The notes: generated from the letters alone by a model not told the origin. Shown: positions 6,979 to 15,028, counted from the stretch's first letter. The stretch is DNA of 15,028 bases from Bacteroidia bacterium (GCA_019454865.1 JACFNJ010000037.1:1-15028); one strand, 5' to 3'. A program made the numbers and translations.

Positions 6979-7695
6979 ATGACTCAACTTGAACAATTAA
7001 AAAATATCTTATTCGAATTAGGTTCAAAAGGAAAAGCAGAAAATAGTGCTAGATTTTTTAAAACTGGTATAGGAGAGTATGGTGAAGGAGATGTGTTTAT
7101 TGGTATTACAATGCCTGAGCAAAGGAAAGCAATTAAACAGTTTGTTGAGCTATCTTTAATTGAGGTTGAGAAGCTGCTTCAATCAGTTGAGCACGAATTT
7201 AGGATGTGCGCTTTGTTAATATTAATTGCACAATATAAAAAGGCTACTTTTAGTGATAAAGAAAAAATATACAACTTGTATCTTCGGAATACCAAATGGA
7301 TTAATAATTGGGATTTGGTAGATGTGAGTGCTGAATATATAGTTGGTGATTGGCTTGAAAAACGCAATGAAAAGTTAATTGTACTAACAAATCTTGCTCA
7401 ATCAAAAAGTTTGTGGGAAAGAAGAATTGCAATGCTATCTACTTTTAATTATATAAAAAAAGGAAGTACAAGTGAGGCGATAGAAATTGCAAAGATATTA
7501 TTGGATGATAATGAAGATTTGATGCATAAAGCAGTGGGATGGATGCTGCGTGAAATTGGTAAAAGGTGTTCTATTACAATAGAAGAAGATTTTCTTGAAT
7601 TGCATTATAAGAAAATGCCTCGAACTATGCTGCGTTATGCTATCGAACATTTTCCAGAAGCAAAAAGACAGGAATATTTAAAAGGATTAATTTGA
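6979..7695 (+). CDS. AlkD-like DNA alkylation repeat protein
   Basis: A 238-residue all-helical HEAT-like repeat protein of the DNA alkylation repair (PF08713) family. Bacillus AlkD, the model member, is a glycosylase that removes N3- and N7-alkylated bases without flipping them out. The residues that surround the lesion in AlkD (Trp109, Asp113, Trp187) have clear counterparts here: Trp111 and Asp115 in NNWDLVDVSAEY, and Trp188 in KAVGWMLREIGKR. Enzyme activity is therefore plausible. The N-terminal part has GIGEYGEGDVFIGITMPEQR, typical of the family. The ATG at 6979 was chosen; an in-frame GTG at 6934 would add 15 residues not expected in the family. The gene stands alone: a terminator precedes it, and a repeat-bearing gap of about 215 bases follows. 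Substrate range cannot be read from the sequence. Confidence 0.9.
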   Translation: MTQLEQLKNILFELGSKGKAENSARFFKTGIGEYGEGDVFIGITMPEQRKAIKQFVELSLIEVEKLLQSVEHEFRMCALLILIAQYKKATFSDKEKIYNLYLRNTKWINNWDLVDVSAEYIVGDWLEKRNEKLIVLTNLAQSKSLWERRIAMLSTFNYIKKGSTSEAIEIAKILLDDNEDLMHKAVGWMLREIGKRCSITIEEDFLELHYKKMPRTMLRYAIEHFPEAKRQEYLKGLI

Positions 7696-7754
7696 AGAAA
7701 TAGTATTATAGTTTTTAAACCTCAAGTGCTTAAATACATTCTGAAATTAATACT

Positions 7755-7850
7755 TCACTACTTAATGGCTTTAAAAAATTGAACCATTAAGGAATTAAGG
7801 GGCATTAAGATTTCTTCACTAATCTTCACTTCTTAATGTTTCAAAAATTC
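7755..7850. repeat. 71-bp repeat: one full copy and one partial copy, upstream of the GxxExxY gene
   Basis: The full unit (7755-7825) matches the downstream array with about five substitutions. It contains the inverted repeat CTTAATGG/CCATTAAG and three ATTAAG motifs. A second, degenerate copy starts exactly 71 bases later (7826, TCACTTCTTAATG) and fades after about 25 bases. The unit is not a multiple of three and has no ORF. The rest of the 7696-7911 gap is AT-rich. Confidence 0.9.
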
Positions 7851-7911
7851 AAAGATGGTTTATATACATTCACTTTTTTTGTTTTAAATTGTTTTACTAA
7901 ACAAAATTGGT

Positions 7912-8319
7912 ATGACCAAGAAAGAAGTTACACAATTATCCTATGAAATTACGGGCTGTGCAATTAAGGTTCATAAAGCATTAGGTCCAGGGTTATTAGA
8001 AAGTGTATATGAACAATGTTTGAAATACGAGTTATTGCAAAATGGGTTTAAAGTTAAACAGCAAGTAGTAGTACCTGTTGTTTATTGCGGAATTGAAATG
8101 GATACCGAATTGAGGCTTGATTTATTAGTGAATGATTGTGTTGTTGTTGAGTTAAAAGCAATTGAACATGTTTTGCCCGTACATGAAGCACAACTATTGA
8201 CCTACATGAAACTATTACAAAAACCTCAAGGGTTGCTGATTAATTTTTTTACTGATAATATCTCAAAGTCTATGAAACCATTTGTAAATGAATATTTCAA
8301 ATTACTTCCTGATGAGTAG
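7912..8319 (+). CDS. GxxExxY protein (PD-(D/E)xK nuclease-like)
   Basis: A 135-residue protein of the GxxExxY family (TIGR04256, PDDEXK_3), which is common in Bacteroidota and often present in several copies per genome. Its biological role is not established. The name-giving motif is GLLESVY (Gly27, Glu30, Tyr33). The nuclease-fold core is also present: Asp70 in RLDLLV, Glu80 and Lys82 in VVELKAI, and a RecB-like QxxxY at Gln94-Tyr98 (QLLTY). All the expected acidic and lysine positions are intact, so nuclease activity is possible but unproven. The length is normal for the family, and the ATG gives the usual start with the EITGCAIKVHKALGPG helix. The gene lies between two blocks of the same 71-bp repeat, starting about 60 bases after one and ending about 16 bases before the other. 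That points to a repeat-borne cassette rather than part of a neighbouring operon. Confidence 0.9.
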   Translation: MTKKEVTQLSYEITGCAIKVHKALGPGLLESVYEQCLKYELLQNGFKVKQQVVVPVVYCGIEMDTELRLDLLVNDCVVVELKAIEHVLPVHEAQLLTYMKLLQKPQGLLINFFTDNISKSMKPFVNEYFKLLPDE

Positions 8320-8335
8320 GATATATCACTACTCT

Positions 8336-8639
8336 TCACTTTTTAATGGTTTTAAAAAGTTGAACCATTAAGGAATTAAGGAGCATTAAGATTTCTTCAC
8401 TAACTTTCACTACTTAATGGTTTTAAAAAGTTGAACCATTAAGGAATTAAGGAGCATTAAGATTTCTTCACTAACTTTCACTACTTAATGGTTTTAAAAA
8501 GTTGAACCATTAAGGAATTAAGGAGCATTAAGATTTCTTCACTAACTTTCACTACTTAATGGTTTTAAAAAGTTGAACCATTAAGGAATTAAGGGGCATT
8601 AAGATTTCTTCACTAACCTTCACTACTTGATGGTTTTAA
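8336..8639. repeat. 71-bp tandem repeat array, four full copies plus a partial
   Basis: Full units occupy 8336-8406, 8407-8477, 8478-8548 and 8549-8619, and a 20-base partial copy ends near 8639. Units 2 and 3 are identical. Unit 1 differs only in its first few bases, and unit 4 by two substitutions. Each unit holds CTTAATGGTT and its complement AACCATTAAG, giving a 10-bp stem with an 11-base loop, followed by two further ATTAAG motifs. There are no unique spacers and no ORF. The array fills most of the 407-base gap between 8319 and 8727; the rest is the kynU promoter region. Confidence 0.95.
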
Positions 8640-8678
8640 ATAGGTTATAGTTTAAGTATGTTGAATGTGTTTCACAAA

Positions 8679-8708
8679 TTTGTTATATCGCATTGTTGTT
8701 TACATTTG
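8679..8708 (+). promoter_or_regulatory. Promoter for kynU-kmo (Bacteroidota type)
   Basis: TTTG (8679-8682), an 18-base spacer and TACATTTG (8701-8708) match both consensus boxes exactly. The kynU ATG lies 18 bases after the -7 box, so the leader is very short and has no room for a riboswitch. Confidence 0.8.
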
Positions 8709-8726
8709 TAATAAACTAAAATTAAA

Positions 8727-9989
8727 ATGCAATTTCATAACACATTAGATTTCGCAAAACAATTAGATAAAGAGGATATTTTAGCCAATTTTAGAAACGA
8801 GTTTCATTTGCTTTATAAAAACGGAAAACCGATAATTTATTTATGCGGCAATTCATTAGGCTTACAACCCAAAAACGTAAAAGCAGCAATTGACCAAGAG
8901 TTAAAAGATTGGGCTGAATTAGGAGTAGAAGGTCATTTTGAGGGAAAGAATCCTTGGATGTATTATCATCATTTTTTGAAAGAAAAAGCTGCTCGTATAG
9001 TTGGTGCAAAAACAGATGAAGTTGTTATTATGAATAACCTTACTGCAAACTTACATCTGATGATGGTTAGCTTTTATCGCCCAACAAAAAAAAGATATAA
9101 GATATTGATGGAAGGTAGTGCATTCCCAAGCGATCAGTATGCTATGGAAACACAAGCTCGGTTTCATGGGTTTAATCCAGATGATGCAATTATAGAGTTA
9201 GTGCCAAGAAACGGTGAATACACCATACGAACAGAAGATATTGTAGTAAAGATAAACGAGCATAAGGATGATTTAGCTATTGTGATGATGGGAGGAGTAA
9301 ACTATTATACAGGACAGTTCTTTGATTTGAAAGCAATAACCGATGCAGCACACGCTGTAGGTGCAACTGTTGGATTTGATTGTGCACATGCTGCCGGAAA
9401 TATTGATTTGAAATTACATGATTGGAATGTTGATTTTGCAGTGTGGTGTACATATAAGTATTTAAATTCCGGACCTGGTGGAACAAGTGGAGTATTTGTT
9501 CATGAACGACACGGGAATAACCCAGATTTAATTCGCTTTGCTGGTTGGTGGGGGCATGATGAGAGTAAACGTTTTTTGATGGAGAAAGGATTTAAGCCAA
9601 TGCAAGGAGCTGCCGGTTGGCAATTAAGTAATGCACAAATTTTTCCTTTGGCAATACACAATGCATCATTGGAATTATTTGATAAAGCAGGAATTGAGAA
9701 CTTACGTGCTAAAAGCAAAAAACTAACTGCATTTTTGGAGTTTGTTCTTTCTGATTTTAAAGATTATTTAACAATTATTACTCCAACAAATCCGGATGAG
9801 AGAGGATGCCAACTTTCAATTATTGTAAAAAATGAAGGGAAAAAATTGTTTGATTATTTAACACAAAACAATGTATTACCGGATTGGAGAGAGCCCGATG
9901 TTATTCGTATGAGTCCGGTACCAATGTATAATTCTTTTGAGGATGTGTTTCAAATAGGTCAAGTTATAAAGTCATATTTTAACAAGTAA
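8727..9989 (+). CDS. kynU: Kynureninase
   Basis: A 420-residue pyridoxal-phosphate enzyme of the kynurenine pathway. It cleaves 3-hydroxykynurenine (or kynurenine) to 3-hydroxyanthranilate (or anthranilate) and alanine in the cytoplasm. The length is normal for the family. Diagnostic features are YLCGNSLGLQP near the N-terminus (about residues 38-48), NPWMYYHH (75-82), Asp218 in GFDCAHAAGN, which should contact the PLP ring nitrogen, and Lys244 in CTYKYLNSGPGG, the expected Schiff-base lysine. FAGWWGHD and the QLSNAQIFPLA segment are also typical. The gene directly follows a strong promoter and is separated by only 12 bases from the kynurenine monooxygenase gene, so the two form an operon. 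The monooxygenase beside it implies that 3-hydroxykynurenine is the physiological substrate; that is inference. Confidence 0.96.
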   Translation: MQFHNTLDFAKQLDKEDILANFRNEFHLLYKNGKPIIYLCGNSLGLQPKNVKAAIDQELKDWAELGVEGHFEGKNPWMYYHHFLKEKAARIVGAKTDEVVIMNNLTANLHLMMVSFYRPTKKRYKILMEGSAFPSDQYAMETQARFHGFNPDDAIIELVPRNGEYTIRTEDIVVKINEHKDDLAIVMMGGVNYYTGQFFDLKAITDAAHAVGATVGFDCAHAAGNIDLKLHDWNVDFAVWCTYKYLNSGPGGTSGVFVHERHGNNPDLIRFAGWWGHDESKRFLMEKGFKPMQGAAGWQLSNAQIFPLAIHNASLELFDKAGIENLRAKSKKLTAFLEFVLSDFKDYLTIITPTNPDERGCQLSIIVKNEGKKLFDYLTQNNVLPDWREPDVIRMSPVPMYNSFEDVFQIGQVIKSYFNK

Positions 9990-10001
9990 AAAATCATAAC
10001 A

Positions 10002-11327
10002 ATGAAAGAAAAGATAACTGTAGTAGGTGGTGGATTAGCGGGGAGTTTATTGTCAATATATATGGCAAAAAGAGGCTATGAAGTTAGCTTATTTGAGAAA
10101 AGACCTGATATGCGAAAAGCAAATATCTATCAAGGTAAATCAATTAATCTTGCATTAAGTACACGTGGATTGTTTGCTCTTGAAAAAATAGGTTTGGATA
10201 AAGAGATTTTGAAGGATGCGATACCAATGTATGGCAGAATGATGCACAGTAAAGCCGGTGAAATTAATTATCACCCATATGGTAAAGATGGGCAGGCTAT
10301 AAACTCAGTTTCACGCGGAAAGCTAAATCAAAAATTAATAGAGCTGGCAGATAAATTTGATAATATTCAAATTCAGTTTGATTCAAAATGTATTGATATC
10401 AATGTAAATAAAACTGAAGCTACATTTGAACTTGCAAATGGGTCGCATCAAACCATAACAGCTAATCGAATTATTGGTTCTGATGGTGCTTTTGCTGCGA
10501 CTCGTGGTAAAATGCAGTTTACCGAGAGATTTAATTATTCGCAAGATTATTTGCATGTAGGGTATAAAGAGTTAGTAATTCCTGCTAGTGCAGGCGGTTC
10601 ATTTTTAATGGAAAAAAATGCACTTCATATTTGGCCTCGAGGTTCATTTATGATGATTGCATTACCAAACCCTGAGGGTGATTTTACTTGTACATTGTTT
10701 CTTCCATTTGAATTATTTGATAAGCTAAAAACAGATGATCAAATATCTGATTTTTTTAGAAACGAGTTTCCTGATGCTTATGCAATGATGCCTACATTAT
10801 TAGAAGATTTTCAACGTAATCCAATTGGAAATTTGGTAACAGTTCGTTGTTATCCATGGGTTAAAGAAGATAAAATTGCATTAGTTGGTGATGCTGCTCA
10901 TGCTGTTGTGCCGTTTTATGGGCAAGGCATGAATTGTAGTTTTGAGGATGTTGTAGTATTGGATAATATGATTGAAAAATATGGAAATGATTGGAATAAA
11001 ATTTTAGACGAATATCAAAAAGAAAGAAAACCCAATGCAGATGCAATTGCAGATTTAGCTATACAAAATTATTATGAAATGGCAGACAAAGTTGGCGATA
11101 AACATTTTCTACATAAAAAGCATATTGAGCATCAACTTACCGAATTGTACCCTAACAAGTTTCAATCACAATATGAATTGACAACTTTTAGTTTGAGTAG
11201 TTACAGGCATGCCTTAGAACAAGGGAAGAAGAATGATTTATTACTTGAAAAAATAATTAAGGATGGCGCAGAAGAAAAAATACACGATGCTGATTATATG
11301 AATCAATTATGGCATTTAATTGAATAG
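10002..11327 (+). CDS. kmo: Kynurenine 3-monooxygenase
   Basis: A 441-residue FAD-dependent aromatic hydroxylase that uses NAD(P)H and oxygen to turn L-kynurenine into 3-hydroxykynurenine. The N-terminal dinucleotide-binding motif is VVGGGLAGSLL (Gly9, Gly11, Gly14), followed by the ribose-binding acidic end of strand 2 (SLFEKRPD). Further family marks are GKSINLALSTRG, the DG motif in GSDGAFAATRG, and the second FAD motif GDAAHAVVPFYGQGMN from Gly296 with Asp297. Eukaryotic homologues have C-terminal membrane-anchoring sequence; here the last segment is soluble in character. The gene directly follows kynU, so its product would feed the enzyme encoded just upstream. Tryptophan dioxygenase and 3-hydroxyanthranilate dioxygenase genes are not in this window. 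Only 18 bases separate it from the convergent gene on the right. Confidence 0.96.
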   Translation: MKEKITVVGGGLAGSLLSIYMAKRGYEVSLFEKRPDMRKANIYQGKSINLALSTRGLFALEKIGLDKEILKDAIPMYGRMMHSKAGEINYHPYGKDGQAINSVSRGKLNQKLIELADKFDNIQIQFDSKCIDINVNKTEATFELANGSHQTITANRIIGSDGAFAATRGKMQFTERFNYSQDYLHVGYKELVIPASAGGSFLMEKNALHIWPRGSFMMIALPNPEGDFTCTLFLPFELFDKLKTDDQISDFFRNEFPDAYAMMPTLLEDFQRNPIGNLVTVRCYPWVKEDKIALVGDAAHAVVPFYGQGMNCSFEDVVVLDNMIEKYGNDWNKILDEYQKERKPNADAIADLAIQNYYEMADKVGDKHFLHKKHIEHQLTELYPNKFQSQYELTTFSLSSYRHALEQGKKNDLLLEKIIKDGAEEKIHDADYMNQLWHLIE

Positions 11328-11345
11328 TGACGTAAAACTATAAAG

Positions 11346-14300
11346 CTATTTTTTGAAAATCTTATCTTGAAATATGGTTTCATTATTATCAATTACACGA
11401 ACAAAATAAACTCCGGTTTCAAGTGTTGATACATCAATATTTTGACTATTACCATTACATGTTCTTTGCATAATTAGTTTTCCGGATTCATTATAAAATT
11501 CTATTTCCTTTATTTCTGTATTTTCATTTAACTGTATGGTAACATATTTTGTAGCAGGATTAGGGAAAATTGCTAAAGATGAATTATAATTTACATTCGT
11601 TTGAGAATAATCAATTGCAATTGTGTTCGAGTAATTATAACTGCCATCTTTATCTGCAATTTTAATCCGATAATAGTTATTGGTTAAAGGATTAGTATGA
11701 ATATACTGATATACATTTAAAGTATTACTTGTTCCTTTTGCAGGTATAGTAGCAATAGATGCAAATTCTAAATTATCACTTGAATGTTCAACCTCAAAGT
11801 GTGAACTGTTTAGTTCATTAGCTGTACTCCAATTTAATAATGAAGTGTTAGATTTTGTTTTATTTCCACTAAAAGCAATTAAGCCAACAGGCAAGGCGGA
11901 GTTAGAAGCAACTACTATATAAAAACGATTGTAACCAAATGTTAAATTATTGCTAGTTGAAATATTAAAAATATAGGTAGGATTTTGTTTTAAATTGATT
12001 ATCGAGTTTGTATAATTATCTACTAAAAAAACATGGTCTAATAAGTCAATTAAGTGTGTATTTTTAAAATTGAAAGTAAAACTTCCGGATGATGAAGCTC
12101 CAATATAAAGTTTAATTGTGTCATTTGTTGTAGGGATATTTCTTGCCGAGAGTGCTAAAACTACGCTATCGCTTCCCCAAGCTCCAATAATAATTGGTGA
12201 AGTTAATTTTATAACGTCATATTCATCTTTAGTATTTACTGCACCTTGAATATATTTTACAATCAGCTCATCTGCATTTAGCGAATCTTTTGATACCCTA
12301 ATTGTAAATGCACTATTGGGTGATACTTTAAATAAATTATCGGGTGTAGCTGTAGTTTTAAATGATTCTTTAAAAGTCATGCTAGGCGATGAAGTTACAG
12401 CCTTTATCCAAAATGCTTGTCCTTGTGCAATAATACCATCTGTAATATTACCTGCATTAGTAAGCGCATTATAATATTTATAGCTATTATCTTGAGGGTC
12501 TAAAACCCAAATGGTAGGTGATATATTTGCATAGTTTGTACCGCTATTGCCTGATCTTCCTGCATCATGAAACGCATTCCAATCAAAAGCGCATGGATAT
12601 GGATTTCCTACAAGATTCCATCCGTCATTATCCGGTGTACCTGAACTAGTATAGGTTACAGGCATACTAATATCGCCTCTGTTTACTGCCTGTGTTAGGT
12701 TTAATGTTATCTCGTTTTGAGTATTATTGGTATTGTTTAATCTGCCTAAATCAGAACGATCACCACGCAAGAATACACGATAACCTACACCGGTACTTAA
12801 AGTGTTGTTAATTGTTGAAGGGTTAGTCCAACCGCTATTAAAATCACCTGTAATAACGCTCTCATCGTACCAATATACACTTGGTGAATTAGTAGCAGTA
12901 GCATCAAATCCATTTGAGTTTAATGTGCCTACAACATTTCCGGTTCCGGGTCCGGTAATAAAAGTTTCGCCTCTCCAGTCAAGCAAATTACTGCCGTTAA
13001 CAGGGCTCGACATAAATCTCCATCTTCTTGCAACAGCCGGTATATAGCGTTGTATAGTAACATTACCTGTAATATAATTTCCTGTTCCTTCGGTAATTGA
13101 TGCTGTGTTTGAAGCATTAGATATAAGAGTCAGATTATTTGCTGTAGCTAATGTTCCGGCAGTTGGATTTAAACTACCTTTTATTTGAAGGGCGTTTCCT
13201 ATGGTTATTGTTCGTCCGGTTCGATTAATTGTTAAATTATTCAATCTATTACTAGTACCTATATTGGATTGGTCAAAATAGAGATTACTTCCAAGTGCTA
13301 CACTGCCGTTTATAATTAAATTTGAATTCCCATTAGCAATAAAACAATTAACTGATGAGCTTGTAAGAGTTCTGCTAATTGTTAAAGTATTTGAACCTAT
13401 TGCTAATTTTCCATTAGTAATTGTAAGATTCCCATTTATTGTAACATCTCCTGTGATGGTTTTAGTTGCTGCATCTGTTATTGATACATTGTAGTATCCA
13501 AATTCAGGTATATTTTGAGCTCCACTACTATTAAAATTAATGGTTGAATTTGTTACAGTATAACTATTTGTTCCGGGAGTAAATGCGCCTAAAATATAAA
13601 TAGTGCCTGAACTTGCTAATGTTCTACTCCCTGTATTTGTACTTACTATGTTGTTATATCTGGCAGCGGGTATGGTTTGGCTTCCACTTCCGGCAAATTC
13701 AATTGTATTACCTGTTACTGTAAAAGTGCCACTTCCGGGAGTGTATGTATTGGTAATGGTAATTGTACCCCCATTATCTAATACTCTGTTTCCACTGCTG
13801 ATGTTTAAGCTTATATAAGTACCTCTTACTACTGTTTGTGATGAAGTTGATGCATATCTTACTGTAAAATTCCATGTTTGGTCATTAGGTATTGGATTTG
13901 CGCTTGTATTGTATGTTGTAAGTGTAGAGCTACTTGTTCCGGATGAGGTAAATCCCAACCCCACGCTTAATGTATATGTACTTAAACTTAATGTAACTCC
14001 ATTATCAATAGTTAAATTATCATTAATCAATAAATTGCCAGTTGCTGTTTTAGTGCCCGAACCACTTAAAGTTAGATTTTGATAGCTGGTATTTATGATG
14101 GATTGACTTCCACTTCTTGAATAAATTATAGTATTATTGGCAGCAGTTGCATCAAGACTTGCTATTGTAAAACTATTTGAAGCTAAGTTTATTGTATTAC
14201 CTGCGGTGTTAATTAATGTACCCGTTCCGGCTACACTGCCATTTATTTTTAAGGAAGCCAATTCATTTGTGAGGGTAACACCTGTAATTGTTACAGGACC

Positions 14301-15028
14301 AGTAAATATCATCTCGTTGGTTCCGCTTAATGTTTGGTTATTTGTATTAAATGTGTATCTACCATTTCCAGACGTAAAGGTTCCTTCATTAATAATACCA
14401 TTTCTAATAGTAAATGCTTCGTTTACTGTTGACTGAAATGTGCCACTTGATGCAATATGTATTAATCCATTTAGTGTTACACTTCCTTGTGTGTTTGATT
14501 CTTGATATGTGCCTCGAATTTCTAATACTCCATTAGTTGTTAAACTTATATTTGCGCTGTTATCCAATGTTGCACCTGATTCAATTATTAATGAATCATT
14601 AACTATGGTACTACCACCAAGTGTAGTAGTGCCACTACCTGAGATTTTTAGTTTATTAAAAGTACCTGCACGAATGGATTGTGCAGAGTTTCCATTATAT
14701 TCAACAGTGCCTGTAGATGGTGTAAATGTTGATGTTCCCGGTGTCCACGATTTGACAACTTGAAGTAATCCACTACTCGTAAATACCATTTGGTTTTCTG
14801 TAGCAGAATTAGCACGCATATAAATTCTATTTAATGATACAGTTCCTAATCCAATTGTTACACTGTTAATTCGTGTACTGTTTGAAGTATTTTCAAACCA
14901 AATGGAATCACATATTAGTGTGCCATCACCTACAGCTATAGATTGTGTTACATTATTTGCTGTTGGATTTGTGAAATGTATGTTGTGTGTAACTGTAAGT
15001 GTTTTACCACTGTTAATTGAAATGCTAC
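11346..15028 (-). CDS. Large T9SS-secreted beta-repeat surface protein (5'-truncated by window)
   Basis: The frame stays open to the right edge, so at least 1,226 residues are visible and the start is outside. The ATG at 14819 is internal, because similar repeat sequence continues upstream of it. About 1-660 is Ser/Thr/Asn/Gly-rich beta-repeat sequence with recurring blocks of the form TIEFAGSGSQTIPAARYNN and TGDVTINGNLTITNG, probably a beta-helix or stacked-strand stalk. A globular region follows, starting at QRYIPAVARRWRFMSSPV and including GWNLVGNPYPCAFDWNAF (about 802-819). I recognise both motifs from many Bacteroidota exoproteins, but the function is unknown. Near 1045-1145 comes a fibronectin-like segment (LPVGLIAFSG, FEVEHSSD, YYRIKIADKDG). 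The last 80 or so residues are a type A sorting domain (LAIFPNPATKYVTIQL, LETGVYFVRV, ending IFKK). Adhesin or structural surface roles are plausible, but no enzyme motif is visible. Confidence 0.9.
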   Translation of the reverse strand, partial: SISINSGKTLTVTHNIHFTNPTANNVTQSIAVGDGTLICDSIWFENTSNSTRINSVTIGLGTVSLNRIYMRANSATENQMVFTSSGLLQVVKSWTPGTSTFTPSTGTVEYNGNSAQSIRAGTFNKLKISGSGTTTLGGSTIVNDSLIIESGATLDNSANISLTTNGVLEIRGTYQESNTQGSVTLNGLIHIASSGTFQSTVNEAFTIRNGIINEGTFTSGNGRYTFNTNNQTLSGTNEMIFTGPVTITGVTLTNELASLKINGSVAGTGTLINTAGNTINLASNSFTIASLDATAANNTIIYSRSGSQSIINTSYQNLTLSGSGTKTATGNLLINDNLTIDNGVTLSLSTYTLSVGLGFTSSGTSSSTLTTYNTSANPIPNDQTWNFTVRYASTSSQTVVRGTYISLNISSGNRVLDNGGTITITNTYTPGSGTFTVTGNTIEFAGSGSQTIPAARYNNIVSTNTGSRTLASSGTIYILGAFTPGTNSYTVTNSTINFNSSGAQNIPEFGYYNVSITDAATKTITGDVTINGNLTITNGKLAIGSNTLTISRTLTSSSVNCFIANGNSNLIINGSVALGSNLYFDQSNIGTSNRLNNLTINRTGRTITIGNALQIKGSLNPTAGTLATANNLTLISNASNTASITEGTGNYITGNVTIQRYIPAVARRWRFMSSPVNGSNLLDWRGETFITGPGTGNVVGTLNSNGFDATATNSPSVYWYDESVITGDFNSGWTNPSTINNTLSTGVGYRVFLRGDRSDLGRLNNTNNTQNEITLNLTQAVNRGDISMPVTYTSSGTPDNDGWNLVGNPYPCAFDWNAFHDAGRSGNSGTNYANISPTIWVLDPQDNSYKYYNALTNAGNITDGIIAQGQAFWIKAVTSSPSMTFKESFKTTATPDNLFKVSPNSAFTIRVSKDSLNADELIVKYIQGAVNTKDEYDVIKLTSPIIIGAWGSDSVVLALSARNIPTTNDTIKLYIGASSSGSFTFNFKNTHLIDLLDHVFLVDNYTNSIINLKQNPTYIFNISTSNNLTFGYNRFYIVVASNSALPVGLIAFSGNKTKSNTSLLNWSTANELNSSHFEVEHSSDNLEFASIATIPAKGTSNTLNVYQYIHTNPLTNNYYRIKIADKDGSYNYSNTIAIDYSQTNVNYNSSLAIFPNPATKYVTIQLNENTEIKEIEFYNESGKLIMQRTCNGNSQNIDVSTLETGVYFVRVIDNNETIFQDKIFKK

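Noticed and set aside
6979..8319. AlkD-like protein and GxxExxY nuclease as a joint repair or defence system
   Set aside because: They are separated by more than 200 bases containing repeat copies, share no overlap or common promoter, and the repeats tie the second gene to its own cassette instead.
8336..8639. Tandem array as a CRISPR
   Set aside because: The units join directly and the whole 71 bases repeat; there are no unique spacers and no cas genes nearby.
11328..11360. Terminator between the convergent kmo and large surface protein genes
   Set aside because: Only weak A/T pairing is possible around ATA-AAGC-TAT; there is no GC stem, so I do not call it.
12802..14763. Several plus-strand ORFs of 70-100 codons opposite the large surface protein
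   Set aside because: They are antisense shadows. Their Val/Pro/Leu-rich composition is what the complement of Thr/Gly/Asn-rich repeat codons produces, and they lack start contexts or domains.

Overview
The window looks like chromosomal DNA from a member of the Bacteroidota. The evidence is the AT-rich base composition, genes without Shine-Dalgarno sequences, promoters of the Bacteroidota form (TTTG about 18-20 bases upstream of TAnnTTTG), two proteins with type IX secretion (T9SS) C-terminal sorting domains, a LytS/LytTR two-component pair, and a DUF4920 lipoprotein. The genus cannot be fixed from this sequence. Both window ends fall inside genes.

Layout, left to right. (1) The 3' end of dnaE runs rightwards and converges on a leftward tRNA-Cys(GCA); they share one bidirectional terminator. 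(2) Two overlapping small lipoprotein genes follow: a DUF4920 protein and a protein with a C-terminal CxxCH haem site. (3) Next is a LytS-type histidine kinase with its LytTR response regulator. (4) A second pair overlaps by ATGA: a small secreted protein with a T9SS sorting domain, and a 710-residue secreted beta-helix protein of the Cthe_2159 carbohydrate-binding type. It ends in a strong terminator and has its own probable promoter. (5) An AlkD-like DNA alkylation repeat protein follows. (6) A GxxExxY (PD-(D/E)xK-like) gene lies between two blocks of one 71-bp repeat: one full copy plus a partial before it, four full copies plus a partial after it. (7) A strong promoter drives kynU and kmo, two steps of the kynurenine pathway. 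(8) Converging on kmo is the 3' part of a very large T9SS-secreted beta-repeat protein that runs off the right edge.

How the parts may work together. Kmo and KynU convert L-kynurenine through 3-hydroxykynurenine to 3-hydroxyanthranilate, a precursor for NAD synthesis or tryptophan breakdown. The sensor/regulator pair sits directly upstream of the two-gene surface operon and could control it, but that is inference. The two proteins of that operon appear to share an N-terminal module, and only the small one carries the sorting domain, which is the most interesting protein-level observation. The most interesting DNA-level observation is the 71-bp repeat that brackets the GxxExxY gene.
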